Shown here piece by piece: positions 35,064-45,668 of a stretch of DNA of 64,000 nt. Numbering within the stretch: the first letter of the stretch is position 1; each line of letters begins with the position of its first letter. Under the pieces are notes generated by a model. It had not been told where the DNA came from. It searched no databases and saw only the letters and a list, made by a program, of their open reading frames with translations. Both the position numbers and the translations under genes were made by a program. The DNA comes from Myxococcus qinghaiensis (lineage in GTDB: Bacteria > Myxococcota > Myxococcia > Myxococcales > Myxococcaceae), in assembly GCF_024198215.1 (NCBI RefSeq), contig NZ_JAKCFA010000016.1:124001-188000 (forward strand), in the 5' to 3' direction.

Positions 35064-35127
35064 CATTTCTTGAAAAGCTGATTTATCGGCTTGGGCCTGG
35101 AGAGCACGAGCGGGCAATCTGGTGTGC

Positions 35128-36312
35128 ATGACCCCTGCTCCCGTGCTCCGGACTGGCCGCCGTTCTGCCTCACTCCCGCTGCCAGTGTTCCTCCTGGTGG
35201 CGGCGCTCGCCGCGTGTGGACCCGAGGCTCCTCGCGATGAATCCGAGTCACTGGCTCGAGGCGAGGACTCGCTGCCAGCGGGGGGTTGGCGGACGCTGAT
35301 GGCGAGTGGTGGCGCGCCCATCCGAAGCATCACCCGTCGCTCGGATGGAGTCTTGATTGGCGGCGCGAGCGCGGGGACGCGCATCGACGTCTGGACGAGC
35401 ACCAATGGCGGCGCGAGCTGGTCGCCCCATGGCTCCGTCGCGAACAACCCCGCGGTGCAGTTCGGCGACGTGACGATGCGAGCCATTCCAGGGACACGCA
35501 TCATCTTCTGCGCGTTCCGCGAGTACGCCGGGGGCCAGTACCGCATCACCATCACCCGGAGCGACAACGACGGAGACAACTGGGTCTACGACAGCACCGT
35601 CATCGGCCCCGTCTCGCGCTTCGTCGGAGCGCCCTTCCTCTTCCAGCGCGCGAATGGAGACCTGCAGGTCTATTACGACTCCGAGCCGCTCGCCGCGCAG
35701 CGCGGCTATCCGGGCCACCAATGGATTGCCATGCAGGGACGCGCGGGAATCTCAGGGTCCTGGACGGCGTATGGCGTCGTCGCCGTGGCCTGGGACAAGC
35801 GCCCTGGCGCGCTGAACCGCGAGGGCATGCCCACCGTCGTGCAGCTCGGAGGAGACAGGCTGATGGTCGTCGTGGAGGGCGTGGAGGCATTCGCCACCGG
35901 CGGCGCGCGCGCCAATGTCATCAACGCCGTGCAATCGTGGGACGGCGGCAGGACGTGGGACGAGTCCTTGCGGCGCACCGTCTATCAGTCCCGCATCGAC
36001 CCAGGCTCCGGGCGTCGCTACAACGCCTATGTCCCGTATGCCATCCGGGTGGGCAACGGGCCCGTCGGCGTCGCGTTCTGCACCGACGAGGACAAGGCAG
36101 GGCCGCCCGATTTGTCGAGCGCCCCGGTGGACCAGCGCAACTGCCACGTCGGCTACGTCAGCACGACGGTCAACTTCGAGTCGTGGTCGGCCCCGAGCCC
36201 CGTGTGGACCGCGACATCCCGCAACTACACACCGGGCCTCTACGAGCGCGCCCTCAACGACGTCATCGTCGTGATTGACGCGCTCGGCGGCAACCGCGTG
36301 CTCCAGCCCTAG
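35128..36312 (+). CDS. BNR-repeat (sialidase-fold) lipoprotein
   Basis: A 394-aa lipoprotein (signal peptide with lipobox ALAAC near residue 30). It has Asp-box motifs of six-bladed sialidase propellers: TNGGASWSPH, RSDNDGDNWV and SWDGGRTWDE. Arginine-triad residues of true sialidases were not traced, so exo-sialidase activity is possible but unproven; other BNR proteins bind or hydrolyse different glycans. ATG 35128 preferred to GTG 35122. Confidence 0.78.
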   Translation: MTPAPVLRTGRRSASLPLPVFLLVAALAACGPEAPRDESESLARGEDSLPAGGWRTLMASGGAPIRSITRRSDGVLIGGASAGTRIDVWTSTNGGASWSPHGSVANNPAVQFGDVTMRAIPGTRIIFCAFREYAGGQYRITITRSDNDGDNWVYDSTVIGPVSRFVGAPFLFQRANGDLQVYYDSEPLAAQRGYPGHQWIAMQGRAGISGSWTAYGVVAVAWDKRPGALNREGMPTVVQLGGDRLMVVVEGVEAFATGGARANVINAVQSWDGGRTWDESLRRTVYQSRIDPGSGRRYNAYVPYAIRVGNGPVGVAFCTDEDKAGPPDLSSAPVDQRNCHVGYVSTTVNFESWSAPSPVWTATSRNYTPGLYERALNDVIVVIDALGGNRVLQP

Positions 36313-36337
36313 GGGCCGTGGCGGAGGCCAGCCCTGC

Positions 36338-37429
36338 TCACGGGAGGAAGGGCTGGTTCTCCGCGAAGTACTCGAGCGTGTCCGCGTTGGTGAGCGCGAG
36401 CAGGGGGTTGGTGAGCGCCATGGCCAGCACCCGGACTCGCCCGTAGGCGTGGTCATGCGTGTCCGCGACGACGGTGAAGTGGCTCATCTCGTGGAGCAGG
36501 GTGCCGGCCTTGGAGTCCTGCCCCGTCGCGGGCGCCGGCCAGAACGCCTTGCAGACATGAATCGTGTACGGCTGATTCTTGTACACGTAGGCATACGCGG
36601 AGTTGTCACAGGCGCAGTTCACTGAGATGGCCTGCGTCTGGAATGCATCCCTGATTTTGAGGAAGTGGTTCGTCGCCCGGGTCCAGTTCCCCGGAGAGTA
36701 GAGGCCGAAGAGCGTCAGGTAGCGCGTGGAGAGCGCGGGCGTCTTGTGCGTGCCCAGGTAGGAATAGGCGGCGCTCGCATAGTCCTGGCCATTCCTCACG
36801 GCGTCGGAGACCGCGTGCTGCTGCTCCTGGGAGCACCCCTCGTAGGTGAGTGCGCTCGCGAAGGGTTCGCGCCGCGTTGCCTCTTCCTCGCGGCGGCTCT
36901 TGCGCCCTTCGATGAACAGGCTCACGGCGTTGGACGCGAAGCCCGCCAGCTCGCCATCCCGCTGGGGGTCCAGCAGGTAGCGGAAGGTGTAGGTGCCCGT
37001 GGTGGTGAGGTCGTAGTCCTCGGAGACGACGACGTCCCCCGTCAGCCGCTCTCCCGGGGCGAGTGTCACGAAGTCTTCCGCCGTCGGCGCGGGCCGCTTG
37101 TAGTGCGCGCCGATGTACTCGGCGGGCTGGCCGTCGCGAGTCACCTGGAGGCGGTCTTCCTTGTGGCCCGTGCCAGGCGTCTTCCACTGGAGCAGGCGCA
37201 CCGGCCGGGTGGACGTGTTGATGAGGGTGACGGAGACCGTCACGTCCTCGCTCGCGACGAACGTGGTCCGGTTCACCACCAGGACCGCCGACACACTGCC
37301 CGGCGAGGAGCGCTGGTGGGTGTCGGTGTCAGGCGAGGTGTCGTCCTCGGGAGGTGCACCGCATCCGCCAGCGAGGAGCAATCCCACCGCGACGGCTCCA
37401 CACCATTTCCCGAAACCACCCTGACGCAT
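36338..37429 (-). CDS. M35-family metalloprotease lipoprotein
   Basis: A 363-aa lipoprotein (lipobox LLLAGGC, Cys ~23). Residues ~40-175 are an Ig-like propeptide domain (LVVNRTTFVASEDVTVSVTLINTS). The catalytic domain is of the deuterolysin/peptidyl-Lys endopeptidase (M35, aspzincin) type: HEMSH gives zinc ligands His313 and His317 with catalytic Glu314, and THDHAYG supplies the third ligand Asp326. Known members cut proteins, some before Lys. Cysteines in the catalytic domain (YEGCSQEQQ, NCACDNS, HVCKAF) fit the family. ATG 37429 follows AAAGGGAG. Likely a predation or nutrient-gathering protease held on the surface. Confidence 0.88.
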   Translation of the reverse strand: MRQGGFGKWCGAVAVGLLLAGGCGAPPEDDTSPDTDTHQRSSPGSVSAVLVVNRTTFVASEDVTVSVTLINTSTRPVRLLQWKTPGTGHKEDRLQVTRDGQPAEYIGAHYKRPAPTAEDFVTLAPGERLTGDVVVSEDYDLTTTGTYTFRYLLDPQRDGELAGFASNAVSLFIEGRKSRREEEATRREPFASALTYEGCSQEQQHAVSDAVRNGQDYASAAYSYLGTHKTPALSTRYLTLFGLYSPGNWTRATNHFLKIRDAFQTQAISVNCACDNSAYAYVYKNQPYTIHVCKAFWPAPATGQDSKAGTLLHEMSHFTVVADTHDHAYGRVRVLAMALTNPLLALTNADTLEYFAENQPFLP

Positions 37430-37680
37430 GCGGACTCCCTTTCATCCTGAAACCGCCCACCGGAAGGCACCTGGCTCGTTCCGGAGGGAGTGGATTTAGG
37501 GATGAGGGGAATCCACGCCAGGAGCCTGGAGGGGCAGGCTCCTGCTCAGGACCGCACGAAGGCGCTCGCGTCGGGCAGGCAGGGGGTTATCGAACAGGGG
37601 CTGGACACACCCCTGGCCCCTGCACGAAAAGGTTGCGGCACTGTTTCAAGCGCCGTGGCAGCCTACGGCCCCCGAATCCC

Positions 37681-38577
37681 ATGGTTGAGTACGATCCGCA
37701 TCGCTGGTGGAGCTACTTCCACTACCTCAAGGGCTCGATGGTCCGCGAAATCGTGGCCCGAGTCATGGTCTGCGTCCTGTGGGCACTGGGCGTCACCCTC
37801 TTCCATTCCCATGTCCGCTCGGTGGCGATTCCCCCCACGGTGCACACGCTGGCCGGAATCTCCCTGAGCCTCCTGCTCGTCTTCCGCACCAACTCCTCCT
37901 ATGACCGGTTCTGGGAGGGACGGAAGCTGTGGGGCGGCATCGTCAACGAGACGCGCAACCTGGCGCGCGCCGCGGGCGTCTTCCTCCGCTCCGAGCCCGC
38001 CCTCTACGCCGCGCTGCTGCGGTGGACGGCCGCCTTCCCCTACGCGTCCGCGTCGTTCCTGCGCACCAAGGCGGAGCTGGGGCCCCTGGCCCAGGAGCTG
38101 CCGCCGGACGAGGTGGCGGAGGTGATGCGTGCCCAGCACGTGCCGTTCGCCGTGGCTCGGAAGATGAGCGCGCTGCTCGACACTGGTAGGCGCCAGGGCC
38201 TGTACTCCGAATACGTGCAGATGCAGCTGGACCAGGATGTCCACCTACTCGTCGACTACATCGGCGGCTGTGAGCGCATCCGCAAGACGCCCATCCCCTT
38301 CGCGTATGTGATGCACCTGCGCCGGGCGCTGCTCGTCTTCTGCTACACGCTGCCCTTCGCGCTGGTGGAGTCCTTCGGAGGGCTGACGGTGCTCGCCACG
38401 TTCATCGTCGCGTACATCTTCTTCGGCATCGAGGAGATTGGCGTCGAAATCGAAGACCCCTTCGGCCACGACGACAACGACCTGCCGCTGGACGCCATCT
38501 GCAACACCATCCACGCCAACCTGAACGCGCTGCTGCCAGCGGAGCCGCAGTCGCGCCAGGCGCCCCCCGCTGCCTGA
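37681..38577 (+). CDS. Bestrophin-like membrane channel
   Basis: A 298-aa membrane protein of the bestrophin/UPF0187 (RFP-TM) family: paired helices near residues 20-75 (MVCVLWALGVTLFHSHV; LAGISLSLLLVFRTNSSYDRFWEGRKLWGGIVN) and 220-260, with the signature NSSYDRFWEGR and DPFGHDDNDLPLD near the C-terminus. Bacterial members form pentameric anion or cation channels. ATG 37681 gives the family N-terminus (MVEYDPHRWWSYFHYLKGS); the preceding 250 bases show no clear site. Confidence 0.88.
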   Translation: MVEYDPHRWWSYFHYLKGSMVREIVARVMVCVLWALGVTLFHSHVRSVAIPPTVHTLAGISLSLLLVFRTNSSYDRFWEGRKLWGGIVNETRNLARAAGVFLRSEPALYAALLRWTAAFPYASASFLRTKAELGPLAQELPPDEVAEVMRAQHVPFAVARKMSALLDTGRRQGLYSEYVQMQLDQDVHLLVDYIGGCERIRKTPIPFAYVMHLRRALLVFCYTLPFALVESFGGLTVLATFIVAYIFFGIEEIGVEIEDPFGHDDNDLPLDAICNTIHANLNALLPAEPQSRQAPPAA

Positions 38578-38586
38578 GCCGGCCTT

Positions 38587-40368
38587 TCAGCGGCCGGACA
38601 CGGGGGACTGGGGTGGCGCGTCGTAGGTGCACAGCCACAGCCCGTCCTCCGGCTGGCAGTGCGCGCCGCGAATCTTCTGGAGCCAGGCCACCCGCGAGGG
38701 GATGACCAGATAGACAGTCTGGGGATCCAGCCTGCCCGCGGCGATTTCGGCATCCATGCCCAGGCAGTAGGCCTGCGCCTTGGCATCGTCGATGCGCGCG
38801 ACGTAGCCGCTGTTGAAGGTGAGGCCCAGCCGGTACGCGCGGTAGGCCCAGCGGTGGAAGTCCATGGGGCCCGCGCGGCAGCCCCGTCCGGAGCCGTCAT
38901 GCATCTGCGGCGGGTAGAGCGCCAGGTGCTTGCGGCCCTTCGCCGCCTCCGTGAGCGCGGGCGACGGACGCGTGTTCCAGGTGCCGCCACTCACCTGGGC
39001 CCTCCTCCCTTCACCGAGGTTGAGGTCCAGTCCCTGGATGAGCAGCAGCAGCCCCGCCAGCGTGGGCGCGAGCGACGGGCGCACCAGCCGAGGCAGCGCG
39101 AGCGCGGCCCCCACGAGCAGCAGGTAGTGCAGGGGCCAGATGAAGCGGCCCGAGGAGCGGAACGCCTCCGCCCACTTGAGCACCGGGCGGTAGAGCGCTG
39201 ACAGGTCGGCGACCTGTTGTCCCTGGAACTTGATGCGCCACGAGAGGGCGAAGAAGGCCAGGGCCAGCGCGACGAGGGTGACGGGCACCCATCTGCGCCA
39301 CAGCGCGAGGATGCGCCGGGGCTCGCGGGCCATGAGCCCGAGCACCAGGGCGAGCGCGACGAGGCCTCCGGCGCCCAGGTAGCCGAAGCCCTCGTTCTGG
39401 CTGCCGTGCCTGGGCAGCGGAGGGATGAAGCGGGACCAGTGAATCTCGCCGTGGCCGATGCTGTTGAACAGCGTGGTCAGGTCCGAGGAGTAGTCGCCGA
39501 AGTCGGTGGCCCCCACGGGGATGCCGGTGCCCAGGTAGCCGAAGGCGAAGAAGAGCCCCAGCACGGACGCGAAGCAGGCCACCGCCGCGAGCGCGGGCCA
39601 CGCGAAGGGGAGCTTGCGCTCCAGCGCCGTCCGCGCGCACAGGGCCAGCGCCAGCGGCAACGTCATGGTGGCGATGACGGGGTGGACGCCCGCGGCGAAG
39701 ACGCAGAGCCCCAGGCTCACGCCCAGCGCCTGCTTCGCGTCGCGCGCGTCGCGCTGGGGCACCAGGTGCAGGCCCACCAGCAGCACCAGCAGCCAGTGCG
39801 CGCACAGGGCCTCGTGCGCGAAGGTCATCCGCGACAGCAGCACGGGCGACAGCACCAGCAGCCCGCCCACGCACCACTGATGCTGAGTCGAGGCCCCCAG
39901 GCGCCGCGCCACCCACGCCGCGGACGCGCCCTGCAGCATGAGGCACAGGCACATCCACGGGCCGATGTACTGGAAGTCCGTGGGCAGCATGAAGGAGAAG
40001 GGCCGCAGCAGCAGGCCCACCCACGGAATCGAGTCCGTGTACCCGAGCGACGTCCCCAGCGGATGGAGGTAGTTGGGCGTCGCCCCCAGCGGCAGGCCGA
40101 GCGGCGTCTCGCGGAAGAAGAGCCACCCCAACAGGTGCTGGCTGAAGTCGTCTCGGATGAGCCAGCCGATGCGCCGGGGGTCCAACGCGTTCGGCCCGAA
40201 GGTCGCCAGGAATGTGAGCAGGCCGACGAGCGCCGCACCCAGCGGGCCCGCCTGGGCCGCGCCCCACCGCACGAGCGACTCCCGGCCGCGACGCAGGCGC
40301 TCTCTCGCGGTGCGCGGCGCCGACGGTGTCTCGGTGGGGACGGGGAGGGAGGCGCTCGGGTCCGACAT
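38587..40368 (-). CDS. DUF6311-like multi-pass membrane protein
   Basis: A 593-aa membrane protein with about 10-12 helices and the pattern of the DUF6311 family (RIGWLIRDDFSQHLLGWLFFRETP; NYLHPLGTSLGYTDSIPWVGLLLRPFSFMLP), related in layout to membrane glycosyltransferases (GT-C-like). The C-terminal ~170 residues are soluble (FHRWAYRAYRLGLTFNSGYVAR). Likely handles a lipid-linked sugar or surface polymer, but the substrate is unknown. A GTGCTTGAGCAC palindrome sits just upstream of the start (40376-40387). Convergent with the bestrophin gene, nine bases apart. Confidence 0.75.
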   Translation of the reverse strand: MSDPSASLPVPTETPSAPRTARERLRRGRESLVRWGAAQAGPLGAALVGLLTFLATFGPNALDPRRIGWLIRDDFSQHLLGWLFFRETPLGLPLGATPNYLHPLGTSLGYTDSIPWVGLLLRPFSFMLPTDFQYIGPWMCLCLMLQGASAAWVARRLGASTQHQWCVGGLLVLSPVLLSRMTFAHEALCAHWLLVLLVGLHLVPQRDARDAKQALGVSLGLCVFAAGVHPVIATMTLPLALALCARTALERKLPFAWPALAAVACFASVLGLFFAFGYLGTGIPVGATDFGDYSSDLTTLFNSIGHGEIHWSRFIPPLPRHGSQNEGFGYLGAGGLVALALVLGLMAREPRRILALWRRWVPVTLVALALAFFALSWRIKFQGQQVADLSALYRPVLKWAEAFRSSGRFIWPLHYLLLVGAALALPRLVRPSLAPTLAGLLLLIQGLDLNLGEGRRAQVSGGTWNTRPSPALTEAAKGRKHLALYPPQMHDGSGRGCRAGPMDFHRWAYRAYRLGLTFNSGYVARIDDAKAQAYCLGMDAEIAAGRLDPQTVYLVIPSRVAWLQKIRGAHCQPEDGLWLCTYDAPPQSPVSGR

Positions 40369-40454
40369 TCGTCGAGTGCTTGAGCACGGGACTTCCCGCC
40401 CCGTCAAGGCGGTGGCGCGTGAGGCCCAGGGGCTCGCCCGCGCCGACGCCTGGC

Positions 40455-41540
40455 TCAGAGTCCCGCGAGCCGCGCCAGGACGCGCGCGGTGTCCTTCTCC
40501 AGGAAGTCCACCAGCTCCGGCGCGCGCGAGTGCCGGATGAGCGGCGCGTTCTGTCCCGCCCACAGCGACAGGATGTCCTCGCGCCCCTGCCGGGCCGCCG
40601 CCTGTCGCAGTGGCTGGGTGAGCCAGTTCTGCACGGGGTAGGGCGGAATGTCCCGCTCGTGCGGCGTCAGCTCGCGCAGGAAGCGGTTCTTGATGCCGCG
40701 CGCGTAGCGGCCGGAGAAGACGCGTGTCAGCACCGTGGCGCGCGCGGACTCCTGGCGCAGCGCCTGGCGGTAGGCCTCACTGGCGTTGGACTCCTCGCAC
40801 GCGAGGAAGGCCGTGCCCACCTGGACTCCCTCCGCGCCCAGCGCCAGGGCCGTGGCCACCGACCTGCCGTCAGCGATTCCCCCGGAGGCGATGACGGGCG
40901 TGCGCACCCGGTCCACCAGCTGCGGCACCAGCGCCGTCGTCGCGGGGGACTCCTCCGCGGGCCGCAGGAACGAAGCCCGGTGTCCTCCCGCCTCGCTGCC
41001 GGAGGCGACGATGAGGTCCACGCCCGCCCGCTCCAGCGCGAGCCCCTCGTCCACGTTCGTCGCCGTCCCCGCGGTGACGATGCCCGCGGTCCGGCACGCC
41101 TCCAGGATTCGCGCCGAGGGGATGCCGAAGATGAAGCTGAACACCGGCGGCTTCAGCGCCAGCACCGCCTCCACCTGTGCGTCGTAGTCCTGGGAGAAGG
41201 CGCTGGGATACGTGGGCAGGGGCAGCCCCAGCTCGTCGTACCAGGGCTTGAGCCGGGCGACGCCCGCCTCGAACTCCTCCGGCGTGGGGCGCAGCTCCCG
41301 CTCCCCCTCCAGCGGCACCCACAGGTTGATGGCGAACGGGCGCGAGGTGAGCCCTCTGAGCTCCCGGACGGTGGCCTCCAGCTGCGCCGCGCTCTGGTGG
41401 TGCGCGCCGAACGAGCCGAGCCCGCCCGCCTCCGACACCGCCGCCGCCAGTCGCGTCGTCGACATCCCTCCGCCGAACGGCCCCTGCACCAGGGGAAGCC
41501 GGGTTCCAAGCATCCGTGCCACACGCGTCTCAGTCCACAT
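40455..41540 (-). CDS. Nitronate monooxygenase-like flavoenzyme
   Basis: A 361-aa TIM-barrel FMN enzyme of the 2-nitropropane dioxygenase/nitronate monooxygenase family: LVQGPFGGGMSTTRLAAAVSEAGGLGSFG at the N-terminus, GSEAGGHRASF (~190; the family's catalytic/nitronate-binding His region) and VIASGGIADGRSVATALALGAEGVQVGTAFLAC for FMN phosphate. Oxidises nitronates such as propionate 3-nitronate, or acts as an NADH:quinone reductase in some subgroups. Start ATG 41540, GAGGG upstream. Confidence 0.9.
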   Translation of the reverse strand: MWTETRVARMLGTRLPLVQGPFGGGMSTTRLAAAVSEAGGLGSFGAHHQSAAQLEATVRELRGLTSRPFAINLWVPLEGERELRPTPEEFEAGVARLKPWYDELGLPLPTYPSAFSQDYDAQVEAVLALKPPVFSFIFGIPSARILEACRTAGIVTAGTATNVDEGLALERAGVDLIVASGSEAGGHRASFLRPAEESPATTALVPQLVDRVRTPVIASGGIADGRSVATALALGAEGVQVGTAFLACEESNASEAYRQALRQESARATVLTRVFSGRYARGIKNRFLRELTPHERDIPPYPVQNWLTQPLRQAAARQGREDILSLWAGQNAPLIRHSRAPELVDFLEKDTARVLARLAGL

Positions 41541-41750
41541 GGGAAGGCCCTCGTGTCGTCGTGCCGCGCCTGTCCTAGCGGCGAGCGGCCTGCCTCGCGA
41601 CCCGATGTCCGGGCGGGCCGGGTCCCTGGATGAACGCGGGGAGAAGCCGCGCTTGTGGCCGCCCCCTCGTCACCCGGCACGCGGCGCTTGCCCCGGACAG
41701 GGGTGGGTGCCAGCGTGCCGCGCCGCTCCAGACCTCTCGGGGAACCGACC

Positions 41751-42308
41751 ATGAATGCACCGGGACCGACGCTCGAAACCGCGCGCCTCATCTTGCGCCC
41801 CACGGCTCGGGAGGACTTCGAGGGCTTCGTCGCCCTGATGGCCGACCCCGAGTCCTCGCGCCACATCGGCGGCCTCCAGCCCCGCTCCGTCGTCTGGCGG
41901 GCCATGTGCTCCATGGCGGGGAGCTGGGTGCTCCAGGGGTTCGGCATGTTCTCCGTGCTGGAGCGCTCCACGGGCAGGTGGGTGGGCCGGGTGGGACCCT
42001 GGCAGCCCGAGGGGTGGCCAGGCACGGAGGTCGGCTGGGCCCTGTTGCGGGAGGCCTGGGGCAAGGGCTACGCCACCGAGGCCGCCACGGCCACCATGGA
42101 CTGGGCCTTCGACCACCTGGGGTGGACGGACATCATCCACTCCATCGCCCCGGACAACGCGGCCTCCCAGGAGGTGGCCCGCCGCCTGGGCTCCACCCTG
42201 CGCGGCCTCGGCAAGCTCCCCGCCCCCTTCGAGAGCACCTCCGTGGAGCTGTGGGGGCAGGACCGGGACGCGTGGCGGGCCCGCCGCCGCGCTTCGTCCA
42301 ATGGCTGA
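41751..42308 (+). CDS. GNAT-family N-acetyltransferase
   Basis: A 185-aa RimJ/RimL-type acetyltransferase (LETARLILRPTAREDFEGFVALMADPES; acetyl-CoA binding region REAWGKGYATEAATATMDWAF). Transfers acetyl from acetyl-CoA to an unknown amine. Single gene; ATG 41751. Confidence 0.9.
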   Translation: MNAPGPTLETARLILRPTAREDFEGFVALMADPESSRHIGGLQPRSVVWRAMCSMAGSWVLQGFGMFSVLERSTGRWVGRVGPWQPEGWPGTEVGWALLREAWGKGYATEAATATMDWAFDHLGWTDIIHSIAPDNAASQEVARRLGSTLRGLGKLPAPFESTSVELWGQDRDAWRARRRASSNG

Positions 42309-42404
42309 CCCAGGGTGGGATTCCGGGGCAAGGAAGGGGCCCTGGTGTTATGTCCGCCGGTGGGCTAGTCCTCGCCCTTGGGACGTGTCTTCCCGCTTGC
42401 TCCC

Positions 42405-42433
42405 TTTCTCAGGGGGCAGGGGGGCGATTAGAT
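42405..42433 (+). promoter_or_regulatory. Possible promoter of infC
   Basis: TTTCTC (42405-42410), 17-bp spacer, TTAGAT (42428-42433), in the 275-base gap before infC. The gap otherwise shows only G/C-rich leader sequence. Weak match, tentative. Confidence 0.25.
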
Positions 42434-42583
42434 TCGAAGTGTCGCACGGAGAGGCACGCACCGTGCGCGAGTGTCAGAGGGGCGGGCCGCCCGCCGTACG
42501 CATCGACCCACCCCATGCCGTAACTCAGTGACCTGCCCACCCTTGGGACAGCAGGTCCTTCCACCCTTTCGCAGGAGCGTCAC

Positions 42584-43294
<711 letters not shown>

Positions 43295-43302
43295 GACCCA
43301 CA

Positions 43303-43341
43303 CCCCCCGCACGCGGTGGACCGCCTCCACCGCGTGGGGGG
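43303..43341 (+). terminator. Terminator hairpin after infC
   Basis: Long inverted repeat starting eight bases after the infC stop: CCCCCCGCACGCGGTGGA pairs with TCCACCGCGTGGGGGG around a five-base loop (43321-43325), with one bulge. No T-run, but a strong stem. Confidence 0.65.
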
Positions 43342-43526
43342 CCTCTCGGAGCCTCACCCCTTTCCGCTTCCCTGGAACGGGGTGCGTAGAGCCGCTGGCT
43401 GGCGAGCCTCCGAGGGCTTGCCTCCGTGAGCGTGGGTTCGCGGACGGTTGAGGCGCCTCGGCTGATCTCCCCGTCCCAGGCCGGTGTAGGCTGATAGACT
43501 GGAAGACCTGGAAATCGAACCAGCCC

Positions 43527-45143
<1,617 letters not shown>

Positions 45144-45144
45144 G

Positions 45145-45188
45145 TGGACGCGTCAGCCTCCGGGCGTGACACGTCGTTGACGCGTCCA
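45145..45188. promoter_or_regulatory. Paired inverted sites, candidate activator-binding UAS
   Basis: TGGACGCGTCA (45145-45155) and its exact reverse complement TGACGCGTCCA (45178-45188), each containing the palindrome GACGCGTC, with a related TGACACGTC (45167-45175) between. They lie about 90-130 bp upstream of the predicted sigma-54 start point, the usual place for an enhancer-binding protein. Confidence 0.6.
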
Positions 45189-45248
45189 TTCCCCCCGGCG
45201 GTGCGTGGCCGGAGGGTGCTTCCGAGGGAGCCACACGTCGGCGCGCGC

Positions 45249-45264
45249 TGGTACGGTGCCTGCA
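45249..45264 (+). promoter_or_regulatory. Sigma-54 promoter (-24/-12)
   Basis: TGGTACGGTGCCTGCA matches the -24/-12 consensus (TGGCACG-N4-TTGCA) at all but two positions, with invariant GG (45250-45251) and GC (45262-45263) separated by ten bases. Predicted start at about 45275. An inverted repeat GTCTGT-N4-ACAGAC (45265-45280) lies over the start point. Confidence 0.75.
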
Positions 45265-45313
45265 GTCTGTTGCCACAGACAGTCAGTCCAACCCCCAGAA
45301 GGAGCCACGGCCC

Positions 45314-45658
45314 ATGGCCAATATCGTCATCAGGATTCAGTCCACAGGACCCACCCCGGCAGAGGCCCGCGTCCGTCACGGCGACGAGGTGACGTTCACC
45401 CTGGATGGAGTCGTGTCCGCTGAGGTGAAGTTCCCCGGTGCGACCTGCCTCTCGAATCCCGGCCCGTTCTTCCTGAACAACGGCTCCCTGGCCGCTTCCA
45501 ATTGCGAGAACAGCGTCACGCTGACGTGCTCCGTGGGCAACTACCCGTTCGAGGTGATTCTGCCCGATACGAAGCGCGGCCCGGGCAACCAGTACGAGAC
45601 GAAGAAGGGCGGTCTGGACGTGACGACCGACCCGCCGGAAGACACCAAGAAGAAGTAG
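45314..45658 (+). CDS. Small beta-rich protein, sigma-54 target
   Basis: A 114-aa protein without signal peptide: a compact beta-strand-rich domain (ANIVIRIQSTGPTPAEARVRHGDEVTFTLDG; NCENSVTLTCSVGNYPFEVIL) with three cysteines and a Lys-rich end. I do not recognise a family; the layout suggests an Ig/cupredoxin-like sandwich. AAGGAG precedes ATG 45314. It follows the sigma-54 activator and has its own sigma-54 promoter, so it is made only when that activator is switched on. Ends ten bases from the convergent kinase gene. Confidence 0.75.
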   Translation: MANIVIRIQSTGPTPAEARVRHGDEVTFTLDGVVSAEVKFPGATCLSNPGPFFLNNGSLAASNCENSVTLTCSVGNYPFEVILPDTKRGPGNQYETKKGGLDVTTDPPEDTKKK

Positions 45659-45668
45659 TCGCCGCGCC